DNA from: Ruminococcus sp.
GTDB taxonomy: Bacteria > Bacillota > Clostridia > Oscillospirales > Ruminococcaceae
Reading direction: 5' to 3'
NCBI GenBank assembly: GCA_017961625.1
Contig: JAGCWY010000073.1
Location: 1 to 64,000 of the forward strand
DNA: 64,000 bases
In this document: positions 9,376 to 17,791 of the stretch, one piece after another
Numbering within the stretch: position 1 is the first letter of the stretch
Layout of the letters: each line of letters begins with the position of its first letter
Program-made: the position numbers and the translations under genes
Notes under the pieces: generated by a model
Databases searched by the model: none
Told to the model about the DNA's origin: nothing
What the model saw: the letters and a program-made list of their open reading frames with translations, nothing else

Positions 9376-9585
9376 TTATTCTTCAATTGTAAAGTCAAAG
9401 CTAATTTCGCTGTATTCTGCATCTGTCATGCCATCGAGAATCCCAATAAGTCTTTCCGCAACCTGCTTTATATCCTTATCATTGATATATGGAATGACCT
9501 CGAAAAGATTGTTGATAGTATCTTCCCGGTCATAGCCTTTTATAATGCATAACAGGTTCATTTCTTCAATATTAAAATCTTTCAT
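9376..9585 (-). CDS. TTRAP family transposon-transfer assisting protein
   Basis: A 69-residue acidic protein matching the pattern I know for the TTRAP family of conjugative transposons: an N-terminal stretch NIEEMNLLCI and a C-terminal GMTDAEYSEISFDF. Its ATG overlaps the stop of the ArdC-like gene upstream (four bases shared), so the two are translationally coupled. It is thought to assist transfer, though no mechanism is established. Its gene ends 4 bases before a hairpin, marking the end of this transcription unit. Confidence 0.75.
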   Translation of the reverse strand: MKDFNIEEMNLLCIIKGYDREDTINNLFEVIPYINDKDIKQVAERLIGILDGMTDAEYSEISFDFTIEE

Positions 9586-12128
9586 ATTTCCATTCCTTTC
9601 TGCTTATGATCACTTTTGTTTTCAGTTTTCTTTATTCCCTGTGCTTCACGAATGAAGCACCTTATTGAGCGCTTTCCCTCGTTTTTCTTTTCAGCCTTTT
9701 TGATAGTGCTGTCTTTTTCGGCAGTATTTTCAGGAGGCAGATTGTTTATAACGCCGTCAAAGGAATTATCGTTTTGCTCAATGACGTCTTCAACAGCTTT
9801 CAGTGTGTTTTCACGCTCTGAGCGAACGAACTGCGGAATCTCCTTGAAATCAGTGCTGTCGACATAATAACTGGTGATCCGGTTATCCTTCTTTATAGCA
9901 ACAACGTCACTGACACTCAGAGAATGTCCCTCAAAATCCCTGGGATGATTGATGTTGAATTTCTCAAATACAGAACTCAGAAATGCAGGCATGCTCTCAA
10001 CCTTTGAAAGGTCCTCTTTATAGCTGTAAACCAGAGTGTAATTGTCCCTGCTGACTTCTTTTCCCATTTTTTCAAGGAAATCAAGTCCTGCAAATGATAT
10101 ATCATGATTTTCAGGAGTGTGTTTCAACTGATAGATAGCGATCGTATCTTCTTTTCCGTTGATAAACATTGCTTCTTTCAGCGGCTCTTCAATTATCAGT
10201 CTTGCATCACGTTCCTCTGCGTTACGGATTCTGCTTCCTTTGTCCATTTCCTGCTGAACATCATTTGCTACAGCTTTATCAACAGCTTTTTCGATTTCGA
10301 GATGCTTTGACATTATTTTTTCAGCAAACGTATTCACCAGACCTGAGTGCTCGTTGGTCTGTACATACTTCAGAGCATTCTTTACATTCTCAGGGAGAGA
10401 TGATATCATATCGTCAGCCCATTTATGAACTTCTGCGGTAAAACGTTTATCCCAGTCAGCACCGGATATTCTTGATGCAACTATCAGTGAAATACGATCA
10501 AGTGGATATTTCTCCATTACCTGTTTCAGTGCGGCATCGGAGTCAAATGTTCCGCCGTATCCATTTTCATAAAGCTTATAGTTTTCTGAGACAGCTTTTG
10601 AAATACTATCACGACAGCTTCGGTTTTCGTTTTCATTCTGTTTGAAAAGATCAAGTTCGCCCAGTTCTCTGGCTTCTTTTGCTGTTTTCAGGTATACTGG
10701 GATATCAAAATGATTGATCACCGGACGTTCAGCCTGTGCTTTATCGATCATATTCACAAGCTGAGGGGTAACAACGCTTGCTGCAAGGTTTTTCTCGCAG
10801 AAATCTATCAGTTCCTGTTTAGTTCCGGTATGAAGTGTACCACCAGTAGCCGCTTCCTTTAAAACGAATCTATCCTCGAAGTGTGAATGGTATTCGACTG
10901 ACACCTTAGGTTCGGGAAAACTATCAGCAATTTTGCTGTTCCTGACTTCTTCAAGAGCTTTGTTATAAGCGGGAATATCACTTTTGGATATGGTCAGAGT
11001 AGTCTTATCATCGTTTACTCTTCCGCTGAATTTTATGCCTTTTTCTTCAAGCAGCCTTGAAACTGCAAGTGCCGTTTCGGTGGGAAGTTTCAGATAGTTC
11101 TTATCTGCAATGTCCTTATACGGTGTATTACCTATGATATTAAACTCTTCTTTTGTCTTAGGGAGGCTTACAGCAGAGGAGTGCTCCTGTTTCTGAGCTT
11201 TGTCCTGTACTTGCTCCTTCTGTCGCCCCAGCAGTATATTCTCAACTTTGTTTATGATATCATTTGATGTTGATCTTATCGTCTCAAGTGAAGCCTTGAG
11301 TTCGGGCAATTCCTTGTCTGAGCCCCATGACGCAACATAGGCAAAGCTGTAATCTGACGTATCTATGCCGAAATGCTGACATACAGTATATGCAATGCTT
11401 TCAGCTTCGACTTCTTCAGTATTTCTATCCTTAGGTTTATCGACTTCAGCTTTTGTCATATTATGATTATGAAGAATGGAATGAGCTATCTCATGAATAG
11501 CAGTCTTGACCGTCTGTGTCTCTGACATTCCTTCATTTATAGCAATCAAATTCTTATCCTTGTCGAAATATCCCTTTGCTCCGCCCTTGATATCTTCAAA
11601 GCTTACAGGAACAGGCGCTATGCTTTTCAGCGCTTCAAAAAGCTTTTCATAATTCTTGACATCGCCTTTAAGCTCATCAACTCCGAGGGTTGGGAGCTCC
11701 TTTCCGCTTGTTTGGGAAACGTCGAATACTGATACGACTTTAAAAGCAGGGATCTTCACCTCAATTTCCTCAATTACAGGCTTCCCATCGTCATCAAGAA
11801 CAGGAAGTTGAGTGTCCTTATCAAGTTTTGTCTGTTCTTTCTTAATGGTATACGGGGCAGGGGCAAGGATCTGAATACCTTTCTCACCTTTATTGACATT
11901 ACGCTGGAACTTGTTTTTCCAAGCATTGAAGCCAGCTACAAGAGTAGCATCTGGCTTCTGCATGGCTATGAGGAGTGTATTGTTGAAGCTGTAATCATGA
12001 AATTTCGACATGGTGTCCAGATAGTTTCTAAACTTATCGCCTTCGAACAGCTTCTTTATGCCTTCCTCAAGCTTATCGGTTATTTCCTTTGTACGATCCT
12101 TTACTGGTACATTTTCAATTTCCGGCAT
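9582..12128 (-). CDS. ArdC-like antirestriction / zincin / YodL-domain polyvalent protein
   Basis: An 848-residue protein. Residues 1-130 are an ArdC-type single-stranded-DNA-binding domain with FNNTLLIAMQ and NKGEKGIQILAP. Near 213 the sequence HEIAHSILH is a zincin zinc-binding motif. The middle holds large-polyvalent-protein modules, and the region near 690-750 (IAIYQLKHTP ... YTLVYSYKED) resembles the YodL/DUF4316 domain. ArdC proteins shield incoming single-stranded DNA from host restriction; the metallopeptidase could cleave a host factor, which is inference. The start overlaps the topoisomerase stop by one base (TAATG), showing tight coupling, and the end overlaps TTRAP. Confidence 0.85.
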   Translation of the reverse strand: MPEIENVPVKDRTKEITDKLEEGIKKLFEGDKFRNYLDTMSKFHDYSFNNTLLIAMQKPDATLVAGFNAWKNKFQRNVNKGEKGIQILAPAPYTIKKEQTKLDKDTQLPVLDDDGKPVIEEIEVKIPAFKVVSVFDVSQTSGKELPTLGVDELKGDVKNYEKLFEALKSIAPVPVSFEDIKGGAKGYFDKDKNLIAINEGMSETQTVKTAIHEIAHSILHNHNMTKAEVDKPKDRNTEEVEAESIAYTVCQHFGIDTSDYSFAYVASWGSDKELPELKASLETIRSTSNDIINKVENILLGRQKEQVQDKAQKQEHSSAVSLPKTKEEFNIIGNTPYKDIADKNYLKLPTETALAVSRLLEEKGIKFSGRVNDDKTTLTISKSDIPAYNKALEEVRNSKIADSFPEPKVSVEYHSHFEDRFVLKEAATGGTLHTGTKQELIDFCEKNLAASVVTPQLVNMIDKAQAERPVINHFDIPVYLKTAKEARELGELDLFKQNENENRSCRDSISKAVSENYKLYENGYGGTFDSDAALKQVMEKYPLDRISLIVASRISGADWDKRFTAEVHKWADDMISSLPENVKNALKYVQTNEHSGLVNTFAEKIMSKHLEIEKAVDKAVANDVQQEMDKGSRIRNAEERDARLIIEEPLKEAMFINGKEDTIAIYQLKHTPENHDISFAGLDFLEKMGKEVSRDNYTLVYSYKEDLSKVESMPAFLSSVFEKFNINHPRDFEGHSLSVSDVVAIKKDNRITSYYVDSTDFKEIPQFVRSERENTLKAVEDVIEQNDNSFDGVINNLPPENTAEKDSTIKKAEKKNEGKRSIRCFIREAQGIKKTENKSDHKQKGMEI

Positions 12129-14224
12129 TAACCTTTACCTCCTTTTCTTACTTTTCGCGGTGCAAACTTCAGTTTAAAATTCACATACTCTCCTGTATCA
12201 TCAAGGCAAACGACAGCATCATAATTTCTGCGGGACTTCGGCGAATACAAGCCGCTTACTGCAACTTTACCATCTTTAAGGAGAGCTTCAACTATTTCCT
12301 TTGTCAGCTTTTTTCTCGATGATTCAAAGAAACGATTGTTTTTCCAGATCACAAATTCACAGTTCCTGCTTTCGCATGAATATGCCTTCTGAGTAATAAT
12401 TACGTTTTTTCCGCATCTTGGGCATATTCCGACGGTTTCACCGCCGCTTGTTCTCGGAGATACTTTACTTTCATCAACACTTGACTTGGCGACAGCTATT
12501 ATATCATCCGTCAGCTTACCTATATCAGCCATGAACTGCTGTGGAGTAAAACGTCCCTGTGCGACAAGTGAAAGGGTATTCTCCCAGTCTGAGGTCATTT
12601 TTGCTGATTTTACAATATCAGGCATAACGGATATAAGGTCGATCCCACTATCAGTAATAACGAGATTTCTTCTGTCACGCTTTATAAAACCTGATTTGGT
12701 AAGTTTTTCTATGATATTTGCTCTTGTTGCAGGCGTTCCAAGTCCCGAACGTTCCACTTCTTCGGTTATTCCATCAGTACCTGCGCGTTCCATAGCCGAA
12801 AGAAGCGTATCTTCCGTATAGTGCTTTGGTGGCTGAGTGTAGTGTTCAGATATTTCTGCGGCAGCATTGTTGATAGTCTGACCTTCTGATACAGAAAGAC
12901 TTATATCTTCTTTTTCGTCATCGTCCCTGCATTTTTGATAATTTCTGAAAGCGGCATCGATTTCTTTAAATCCGGTTTTTATTGTTTTTCTGCCTTTTGC
13001 GGTAAAAGAATAACCGCCACAGCTTATCTCAGCCGTAACGGTCTCATAGATAAATGGCTCTGCCATTGCACATAACATACGGTTGGCTATAAGGCAGAGT
13101 ATTTTGTATTCGCCTTCCGGTATTTCAGAAAGATCAGTATTTTCGATTTCTATAGTAGGGATAATTGCTGTATGATCGGTAACCTTCTTATTGTTAAGAA
13201 CCCTTCCAACATCGTATTTCAGCTCTGTATTCATAAAATGCGGAAATACTAATAAGATCATATCTGCAATTGTTTCTGCTGTCCCTCTCATATCTTCTGT
13301 AAGGAAGCAGCTGTCTGTTCTCGGATAGGTGCAAAGCTTCATTTCATACAGCGACTGCACATAGTCAAGTGTCTGCTGTGCAGTGAAGCCATACAAACGG
13401 TTTGCTTCTCTCTGAAGTGTTGTCAGATCATAGAGCTTAGGCGGATTTACAGTCTTTTGTTCAGTTTTTACGGAATCAACCTGAGCCTGTTTACCGTTGC
13501 ATTCGCGCCTGATTTGTTCAGCTTCATCATAATTTCTTATCTTTTCTTTTACAGCATCAAGTCCATACTCTTTGATATGAACATTGAAGTATTTTTCTTT
13601 CTGGAAGTTTGCTATCCCATTTTCACGCTCACAAATCATTGCCAGTGTCGGAGTCTGTACTCTTCCTACATTAAGTGTCCTGTTGTAAAGACAAGAGAAA
13701 AGTCTGGTCGCGTTAATACCGACAATCCAGTCTGCCTTTGCGCGGCATAGTGCGGAATTATAGAGATTATCATAATCCTTGCCGTCCTTCAGATCAGCAA
13801 ATCCGGCGAGTATAGCCTTTTCTTCCATTGATGATATCCATAGACGTTTTATAGGCTTCTGACAGCCTGCCTTGTTGTAAACCAGACGAAATATGAGTTC
13901 GCCTTCACGACCTGCATCACAGGCGTTGACCACTTCCGTAATTCTGCTGTCGTTCATAAGGGAACACAGTACATTGAACTGCTCTGTCTTGTCGGGAGAA
14001 ATATCCAAGATCCAGTTTTCAGGAATTATCGGCAGGTCATCGATATTCCATTTCTTATACTTCTCATCGTAGCTATCCGTATTTGCTAGTCCCACAAGAT
14101 GCCCGACACACCATGATACAATGTAGTCATCACCCTCAACGTATCCGTTTTTCTTCCCGGTAACACCGAGAGCTTTAGCCAGTGCCATGCCGACACTTGG
14201 CTTTTCTGCAATTACTAACTTCAT
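12128..14224 (-). CDS. topB: DNA topoisomerase III of the conjugative element
   Basis: Type IA topoisomerase, 698 residues, which passes single DNA strands and is expected to resolve DNA during transfer or replication. The protein opens MKLVIAEKPSVG, the Toprim start; NACDAGREGELIFR follows near 105, and the active-site tyrosine lies in CTYPRTDS near 300. A C-terminal zinc ribbon has CPRCGK ... CESRNC. A longer frame begins at 14326, but the start at 14224 fits the family and has AAAGGA upstream. It shares one base with the ArdC-like gene after it. Tn1549-like elements regularly carry this gene next to the ArdC protein. Confidence 0.93.
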   Translation of the reverse strand: MKLVIAEKPSVGMALAKALGVTGKKNGYVEGDDYIVSWCVGHLVGLANTDSYDEKYKKWNIDDLPIIPENWILDISPDKTEQFNVLCSLMNDSRITEVVNACDAGREGELIFRLVYNKAGCQKPIKRLWISSMEEKAILAGFADLKDGKDYDNLYNSALCRAKADWIVGINATRLFSCLYNRTLNVGRVQTPTLAMICERENGIANFQKEKYFNVHIKEYGLDAVKEKIRNYDEAEQIRRECNGKQAQVDSVKTEQKTVNPPKLYDLTTLQREANRLYGFTAQQTLDYVQSLYEMKLCTYPRTDSCFLTEDMRGTAETIADMILLVFPHFMNTELKYDVGRVLNNKKVTDHTAIIPTIEIENTDLSEIPEGEYKILCLIANRMLCAMAEPFIYETVTAEISCGGYSFTAKGRKTIKTGFKEIDAAFRNYQKCRDDDEKEDISLSVSEGQTINNAAAEISEHYTQPPKHYTEDTLLSAMERAGTDGITEEVERSGLGTPATRANIIEKLTKSGFIKRDRRNLVITDSGIDLISVMPDIVKSAKMTSDWENTLSLVAQGRFTPQQFMADIGKLTDDIIAVAKSSVDESKVSPRTSGGETVGICPRCGKNVIITQKAYSCESRNCEFVIWKNNRFFESSRKKLTKEIVEALLKDGKVAVSGLYSPKSRRNYDAVVCLDDTGEYVNFKLKFAPRKVRKGGKG

Positions 14225-14297
14225 AAAATCAGTCCTTTCAGGTAAAAATAAAAGAGCCTTTGATTGCTCAAAAGCTCTTATGTATAAATATAGAACA

Positions 14298-14942
14298 CTA
14301 TCTTCTATTTTTTTTGCTATATTCATTGTATAAATCGTTCACTGTTTCTGCAAAAATTGTTCTTGAATGTTTTTCAGGATTGTTATTGCGATTTTTATAT
14401 TCCAAGTAACGATTACGGAGTTCTTGCATTAATCCGTTTTCTTTTATCCATTGAAGTTTATCGCTAATATAATACTCTTTGTCTCGGAATTCCCATTTAT
14501 AAGAAGGTGGATTTCCTTTATAATATCGTATGTATTGCTGACGAACATCGTTACAGTTGTAAACTATTGCCAAATCACAACTATGCACTATCTTGCTGTT
14601 TTTTCTATCAACAGCTTTTATAGTAATAACACTTGTAGAATTCTCAATTTTAGAATAGCCGAAACTTTTCATGTGCTTTTGGAATGCATCAAAAATTATT
14701 TTCCTTATTGTTTCGGCACTATATTTTTCTTCAGGATCATTCGGTTCTATGTTTACATCAAAGTCGTAACCGATATTTCCATTCCTTTCACAAGTGATCA
14801 TATTGCGGCTTGAACTGCCAACAAATTTGGATTGAAAAGTAAAGTTCTTTTTTACCTCTTTCTGTACAGCCTTAATAAGCTCAGATACTTCGGCTTTGTA
14901 CGGGGCGGCTTCTTTTTTCGATACATAAGAAAAGTTATGCAT
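14298..14942 (-). CDS. nucleotidyltransferase-fold protein, cargo
   Basis: A 214-residue protein with signs of the polymerase-beta nucleotidyltransferase fold: VGSSSRNMI near 42, then YDFDVNIEPN near 60 giving the DxD metal pair, and a third acidic residue in HSCDLAIVYN near 125. That is the pattern of minimal and CD-NTase-like enzymes, but no partner effector gene of a CBASS system is adjacent, so a role in defence is only a guess. The gene is AT-rich, has its own consensus promoter, and sits between the DUF4366 and topoisomerase genes of the element, like the EEP nuclease an apparent insertion into the transfer backbone. Confidence 0.6.
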   Translation of the reverse strand: MHNFSYVSKKEAAPYKAEVSELIKAVQKEVKKNFTFQSKFVGSSSRNMITCERNGNIGYDFDVNIEPNDPEEKYSAETIRKIIFDAFQKHMKSFGYSKIENSTSVITIKAVDRKNSKIVHSCDLAIVYNCNDVRQQYIRYYKGNPPSYKWEFRDKEYYISDKLQWIKENGLMQELRNRYLEYKNRNNNPEKHSRTIFAETVNDLYNEYSKKNRR

Positions 14943-15009
14943 ATCAAAACTCCTTTATAATATATTTATTACCCAAGCCACCCGTTTGAAAGAAGTATCA
15001 AACCGTTAA

Positions 15010-15038
15010 ATTATATCATAATGCAGATGAATTGTCAA
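15010..15038 (-). promoter_or_regulatory. promoter of the nucleotidyltransferase-like gene
   Basis: Minus-strand TTGACA-N17-TATAAT, a perfect consensus, about 65 bases before the start at 14942. It may also drive topB and the genes after it. Confidence 0.75.
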
Positions 15039-15070
15039 TATAAAACTTCTATTTTTTTGATTATATGTAT

Positions 15071-15089
15071 ACGCCCTGAAATAGGGCGT
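15071..15089 (-). terminator. hairpin ending the DUF4366 transcription unit
   Basis: ACGCCCT / AGGGCGT stem, almost the same as the hairpin at 9353-9371, placed 8 bases after the DUF4366 gene. The T tract beyond is poor, so strength is uncertain. Confidence 0.55.
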
Positions 15090-15096
15090 GTGAAGA

Positions 15097-15855
15097 TCAA
15101 TCATCATCTTTTACTGTCTCGCCATTATCAAAATCATCATCTTCCTCATCATAGTCATACTTTTTATCGTTCTTTGCTGATGTTCCCTTGAACTTCACGA
15201 AATAGAATGCTGCACCACAGATAAGTGCCAATATTCCGATCATAGGCACAAGAAGATTTTTGCTAGCGGCCTTTGTTGGATTATTTGCCGTTGTAGTCTG
15301 TTCATCTTCTGAGACAGCATCCTCATTTTCAGCCTCTGTAGATGTTTCGTCCTCGATGTCTATTGTAACGGCTTCGGTTTTCTTCTTATTTCCGTTTTTA
15401 TCTTCATCCGGAAACTTATCGGCAAAAGCCATGAGATCGTACTCATCAACAAGGTTCATGAAATAAACATTACCTTTTCCTTCGTTATTCTTGTCAATTA
15501 CTATATAAAACGTATTTCCGTTTTTGCTCTGTATGGTCAGAAACTGACGGTATACGTTTTCATCAGGAACATCTTCAAGAAGTGTGCCGTTTCCTAAAGG
15601 GAGTGCGCTTTTTTCAGTGGCCTGCGATGTTTCAGCTTTTTTTGAAAAATCTGCCGAATCAGCCACTGATATAGTAGTATCTCTGTTATCCAATGAAACG
15701 GGAAGTGTACTCTCAAGCACTGTATTCTCCGAAGATACAACGGCTGTTGTTTCAGAAACTTCCATGACATCTTCAGCAGATGCTGTAAAAGGTGTAAGCA
15801 CGATAATACTGCTTAGTGCAGCGGCAGAGCATACAAGTTTAGTTATCTTATTCAT
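15097..15855 (-). CDS. DUF4366 secreted, membrane-anchored mobile-element protein
   Basis: A 252-residue surface protein. The start MNKITKLVCSAA at 15855 is preferred because AAAGGA lies 9 bases upstream; it opens with a signal peptide ending near TASA (residue 27). A Ser/Thr-rich stretch follows, then the conserved DUF4366 core with QFLTIQSKNGNTFYIVIDK and VYFMNLVDE, an acidic linker, a transmembrane helix (LLVPMIGILALICGAAFYFV) and an acidic cytoplasmic tail. The start overlaps the DUF4315 stop by 8 bases; this gene pair is a fixed part of Tn1549-like transfer clusters. It probably belongs to the cell-surface side of the transfer channel; exact role unknown. Confidence 0.85.
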   Translation of the reverse strand: MNKITKLVCSAAALSSIIVLTPFTASAEDVMEVSETTAVVSSENTVLESTLPVSLDNRDTTISVADSADFSKKAETSQATEKSALPLGNGTLLEDVPDENVYRQFLTIQSKNGNTFYIVIDKNNEGKGNVYFMNLVDEYDLMAFADKFPDEDKNGNKKKTEAVTIDIEDETSTEAENEDAVSEDEQTTTANNPTKAASKNLLVPMIGILALICGAAFYFVKFKGTSAKNDKKYDYDEEDDDFDNGETVKDDD

Positions 15856-16126
15856 CTTCATTATTCCTTTCATATTCTGAGATTGGTTCCGAAACAGACT
15901 TCGGAGCATTTGCGGGCATGATCGCTGCAAGTTTTTCCTTCAGATCGTCTCCGCTGAGACTATAGATATCAACGATCTGTAGAATACGCTGATTTTCAAG
16001 GCTTGCAATATGAGCCATTGCAGCCTTTTCCTTCTCAATGATATCAGATTTTCTGTCTCTGATAGCATCAAGCTCAGCATAGGCTTTTTTCAGCTGATTT
16101 TCTGTTTTTTCAAGTCCGGCTGACAT
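15848..16126 (-). CDS. DUF4315 coiled-coil protein
   Basis: A 92-residue, charged, predicted coiled-coil protein (heptads in residues 5-50) with the core LEKTENQLKKAYAELDAI and LSGDDLKEKLAAI. It is the usual partner of the DUF4366 gene, whose start it overlaps by 8 bases. GGAGGAA lies upstream of its ATG. The function in conjugation is not known; its size and context suggest a small structural or regulatory part of the transfer machine. Confidence 0.8.
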   Translation of the reverse strand: MSAGLEKTENQLKKAYAELDAIRDRKSDIIEKEKAAMAHIASLENQRILQIVDIYSLSGDDLKEKLAAIMPANAPKSVSEPISEYERNNEDE

Positions 16127-16140
16127 GTTTATTCCTCCTT

Positions 16141-17097
16141 TCAGAAAAGATCAGGCTTGTTTCCTTTTGTTTGCATCATTGCAGTATAAAGGTCATATAC
16201 ACCTTCATTTTTTAGTTCATCTATCACAGCCTCTTCAACACTTTTGGACGTAAGACGCACATTCAGAATATAATAGTCATATTCTTCTGTAACTTCAATT
16301 TCATTTCCCTCATCATCGATTTCTGTATGTTTGGTGGTCCTGACCTCATGAACTGACTCTATATCCAGATGATACATAGAATCATAGACCTGATTTATCT
16401 TATTCTGTATTCCTTCGTCATACTCAAACACCATTTCCAAAGCACTCAGGTATGACAAAAGCTGATATGGATCATGCCCGATATCGTCGATATAGTAGTT
16501 ATATTCATCCCAGTCAATATAATAATCAGGCATATGATCAATATAGTCACGCAGTTCTTTTTCGCGATTACAAAGCTGATTATTTGAATCAATAAGGTCT
16601 TCATCTTTTGACATATATGATGTTGCAAGATATGCAGTACCGCTGTCAACAAATGAGGAACTGCAGGATGTTGCGAGGGTAAAAAGCAGCATAAATACTA
16701 TGATCAGTATTATTACAATGAGAATTGCTCCTTTATTTGAAGATACTGCATGGATTATCATTTTACCAGCTTTTTCAGCAGTATCTTTAACGGCAGCAGC
16801 TGCCTTTCTCTTTTTTGAAGCATTTTTGACTTGCTGCTTTTTTCGCTGCGCTTTTTTCATTGCTTCTTTTGTAACTGTATTTGTCTTGGCAGTTTCTGCA
16901 ATGTCCTTTGAAGTCTTTCTGACGGTAATCTTACAATTGCTCTGTTCTTCTTTGAATTTAAGCTTCGATTCTTTCTTATCCGGATGTTCCTTCAGCTTCT
17001 TTACAGTAGCTTTGACTATTCTTTTACCGTTTTTCAATCCAGCTTTCACTAATTCCTCAGAAAGCTCATCATTTCCATTAAATTCAGAATCTATCAT
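16141..17097 (-). CDS. CD1108-like conjugation membrane protein without a hydrolase domain
   Basis: A 318-residue protein with a Lys-rich cytoplasmic N-terminus (residues 1-120), one transmembrane helix (GAILIVIILIIVFMLLFTLA) and an extracellular part with YYILNVRLTSKSVEE and a C-terminal MMQTKGNKPDLF. These match the front half of the CD1108-type protein of Tn1549-like elements, in which many homologues continue into an M23, NlpC/P60 or CHAP peptidoglycan hydrolase. Here the protein stops before any such domain, so cell-wall opening would need another protein. It lies 14 bases upstream of DUF4315 and is probably part of the transfer pore. Confidence 0.75.
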   Translation of the reverse strand: MIDSEFNGNDELSEELVKAGLKNGKRIVKATVKKLKEHPDKKESKLKFKEEQSNCKITVRKTSKDIAETAKTNTVTKEAMKKAQRKKQQVKNASKKRKAAAAVKDTAEKAGKMIIHAVSSNKGAILIVIILIIVFMLLFTLATSCSSSFVDSGTAYLATSYMSKDEDLIDSNNQLCNREKELRDYIDHMPDYYIDWDEYNYYIDDIGHDPYQLLSYLSALEMVFEYDEGIQNKINQVYDSMYHLDIESVHEVRTTKHTEIDDEGNEIEVTEEYDYYILNVRLTSKSVEEAVIDELKNEGVYDLYTAMMQTKGNKPDLF

Positions 17098-17136
17098 TGT
17101 TTATCCTCCTTTCTTTGTTTATGTTTAGGGAAAAAC

Positions 17137-17165
17137 TTGACAAGTATAAAAATATGTGTTAGAAT
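17137..17165 (+). promoter_or_regulatory. promoter of the plus-strand membrane protein gene
   Basis: TTGACA-N17-TAGAAT on the plus strand, about 55 bases before the gene that starts at 17226, pointing against the surrounding transfer genes. Confidence 0.65.
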
Positions 17166-17225
17166 AATGTACCAATAAGATACTATTTTAAATAAGAATA
17201 ATATTATCAGAAGGAGTAGATGTTA

Positions 17226-17663
17226 ATGATAGGATTTGTTATTGGCATTATACTGACTATTGTTTTTTTAGTTATAGACATTGTTCTTATATGTTCCTAT
17301 GCATTTTTGGCAAAGCTAACTATGATTGACAGTCTTGTTATTGGTCTTGCTGGTGGAATCGCCCTTTATCTTTGCAACAGAGCCTTTGATGTCTCCTTTT
17401 TCAGTACAAAGGTTCATCCGGTGATATGCCTTGCAGTTGCTGTTGTACTATTTACTTTAGCGTTTCTATTACAAAAGACAACACTAGGTTTCTGGGTATT
17501 TGCAGTGATATTCTCAGTATTGTGGTCGTTTATCGCCGCTCTTACCGTTCATATACTGATAACGGAAAACATGATCGCTTTCTGGATAGTATTTGCAGTA
17601 TCGTTCCTTATGAATATAAGTTCACACATAAGGTCAAGAGATGCTGAATTCAAATTAGCATAA
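17226..17663 (+). CDS. small polytopic membrane protein, unknown
   Basis: A 145-residue protein with four to five hydrophobic helices and almost no loops; I do not recognise its family. The start at 17226 is favoured over 17220 because AGAAGGAG then has a 9-base spacing. It is the only plus-strand gene in the transfer region, with its own promoter and terminator, so it is expressed independently. It could act in entry exclusion or as an immunity protein, which is a guess from position alone. Confidence 0.65.
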   Translation: MIGFVIGIILTIVFLVIDIVLICSYAFLAKLTMIDSLVIGLAGGIALYLCNRAFDVSFFSTKVHPVICLAVAVVLFTLAFLLQKTTLGFWVFAVIFSVLWSFIAALTVHILITENMIAFWIVFAVSFLMNISSHIRSRDAEFKLA

Positions 17664-17672
17664 TAAATATAT

Positions 17673-17705
17673 AAGCCGTACTTTGAATGCAAGTACGGCT
17701 TTTTG
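17673..17705 (+). terminator. intrinsic terminator after the membrane protein gene
   Basis: AAGCCGTACTT / AAGTACGGCTT, a perfect 11-bp stem, followed by T residues. Confidence 0.9.
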
Positions 17706-17706
17706 C

Positions 17707-17790
17707 TTATCGGCGGTGTTTAGCCTGAAATATACATAAAGTCGTTATTCCGATGATGCCGCCAACAGCTAATCCAATAAGCCACTTCAT
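17707..17790 (-). CDS. DUF3789-like 27-residue membrane peptide
   Basis: A short gene read directly from the sequence: MKWLIGLAVGGIIGITTL followed by CIFQAKHRR. It is one transmembrane helix with a glycine-rich face and a positive tail, the pattern of DUF3789 peptides of conjugative elements. GGAGG lies 9 bases before the ATG, and the gene begins one base after the VirB4 stop, so it is co-transcribed. A role in assembling the transfer pore is plausible but unproven. Confidence 0.65.
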   Translation of the reverse strand: MKWLIGLAVGGIIGITTLCIFQAKHRR

Positions 17791-17791
17791 G

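Noticed and set aside
14298..14942. A CBASS defence operon around the nucleotidyltransferase-fold gene
   Set aside because: No effector, ubiquitin-like or HORMA/TRIP13 genes are adjacent; the neighbours are conjugation genes.
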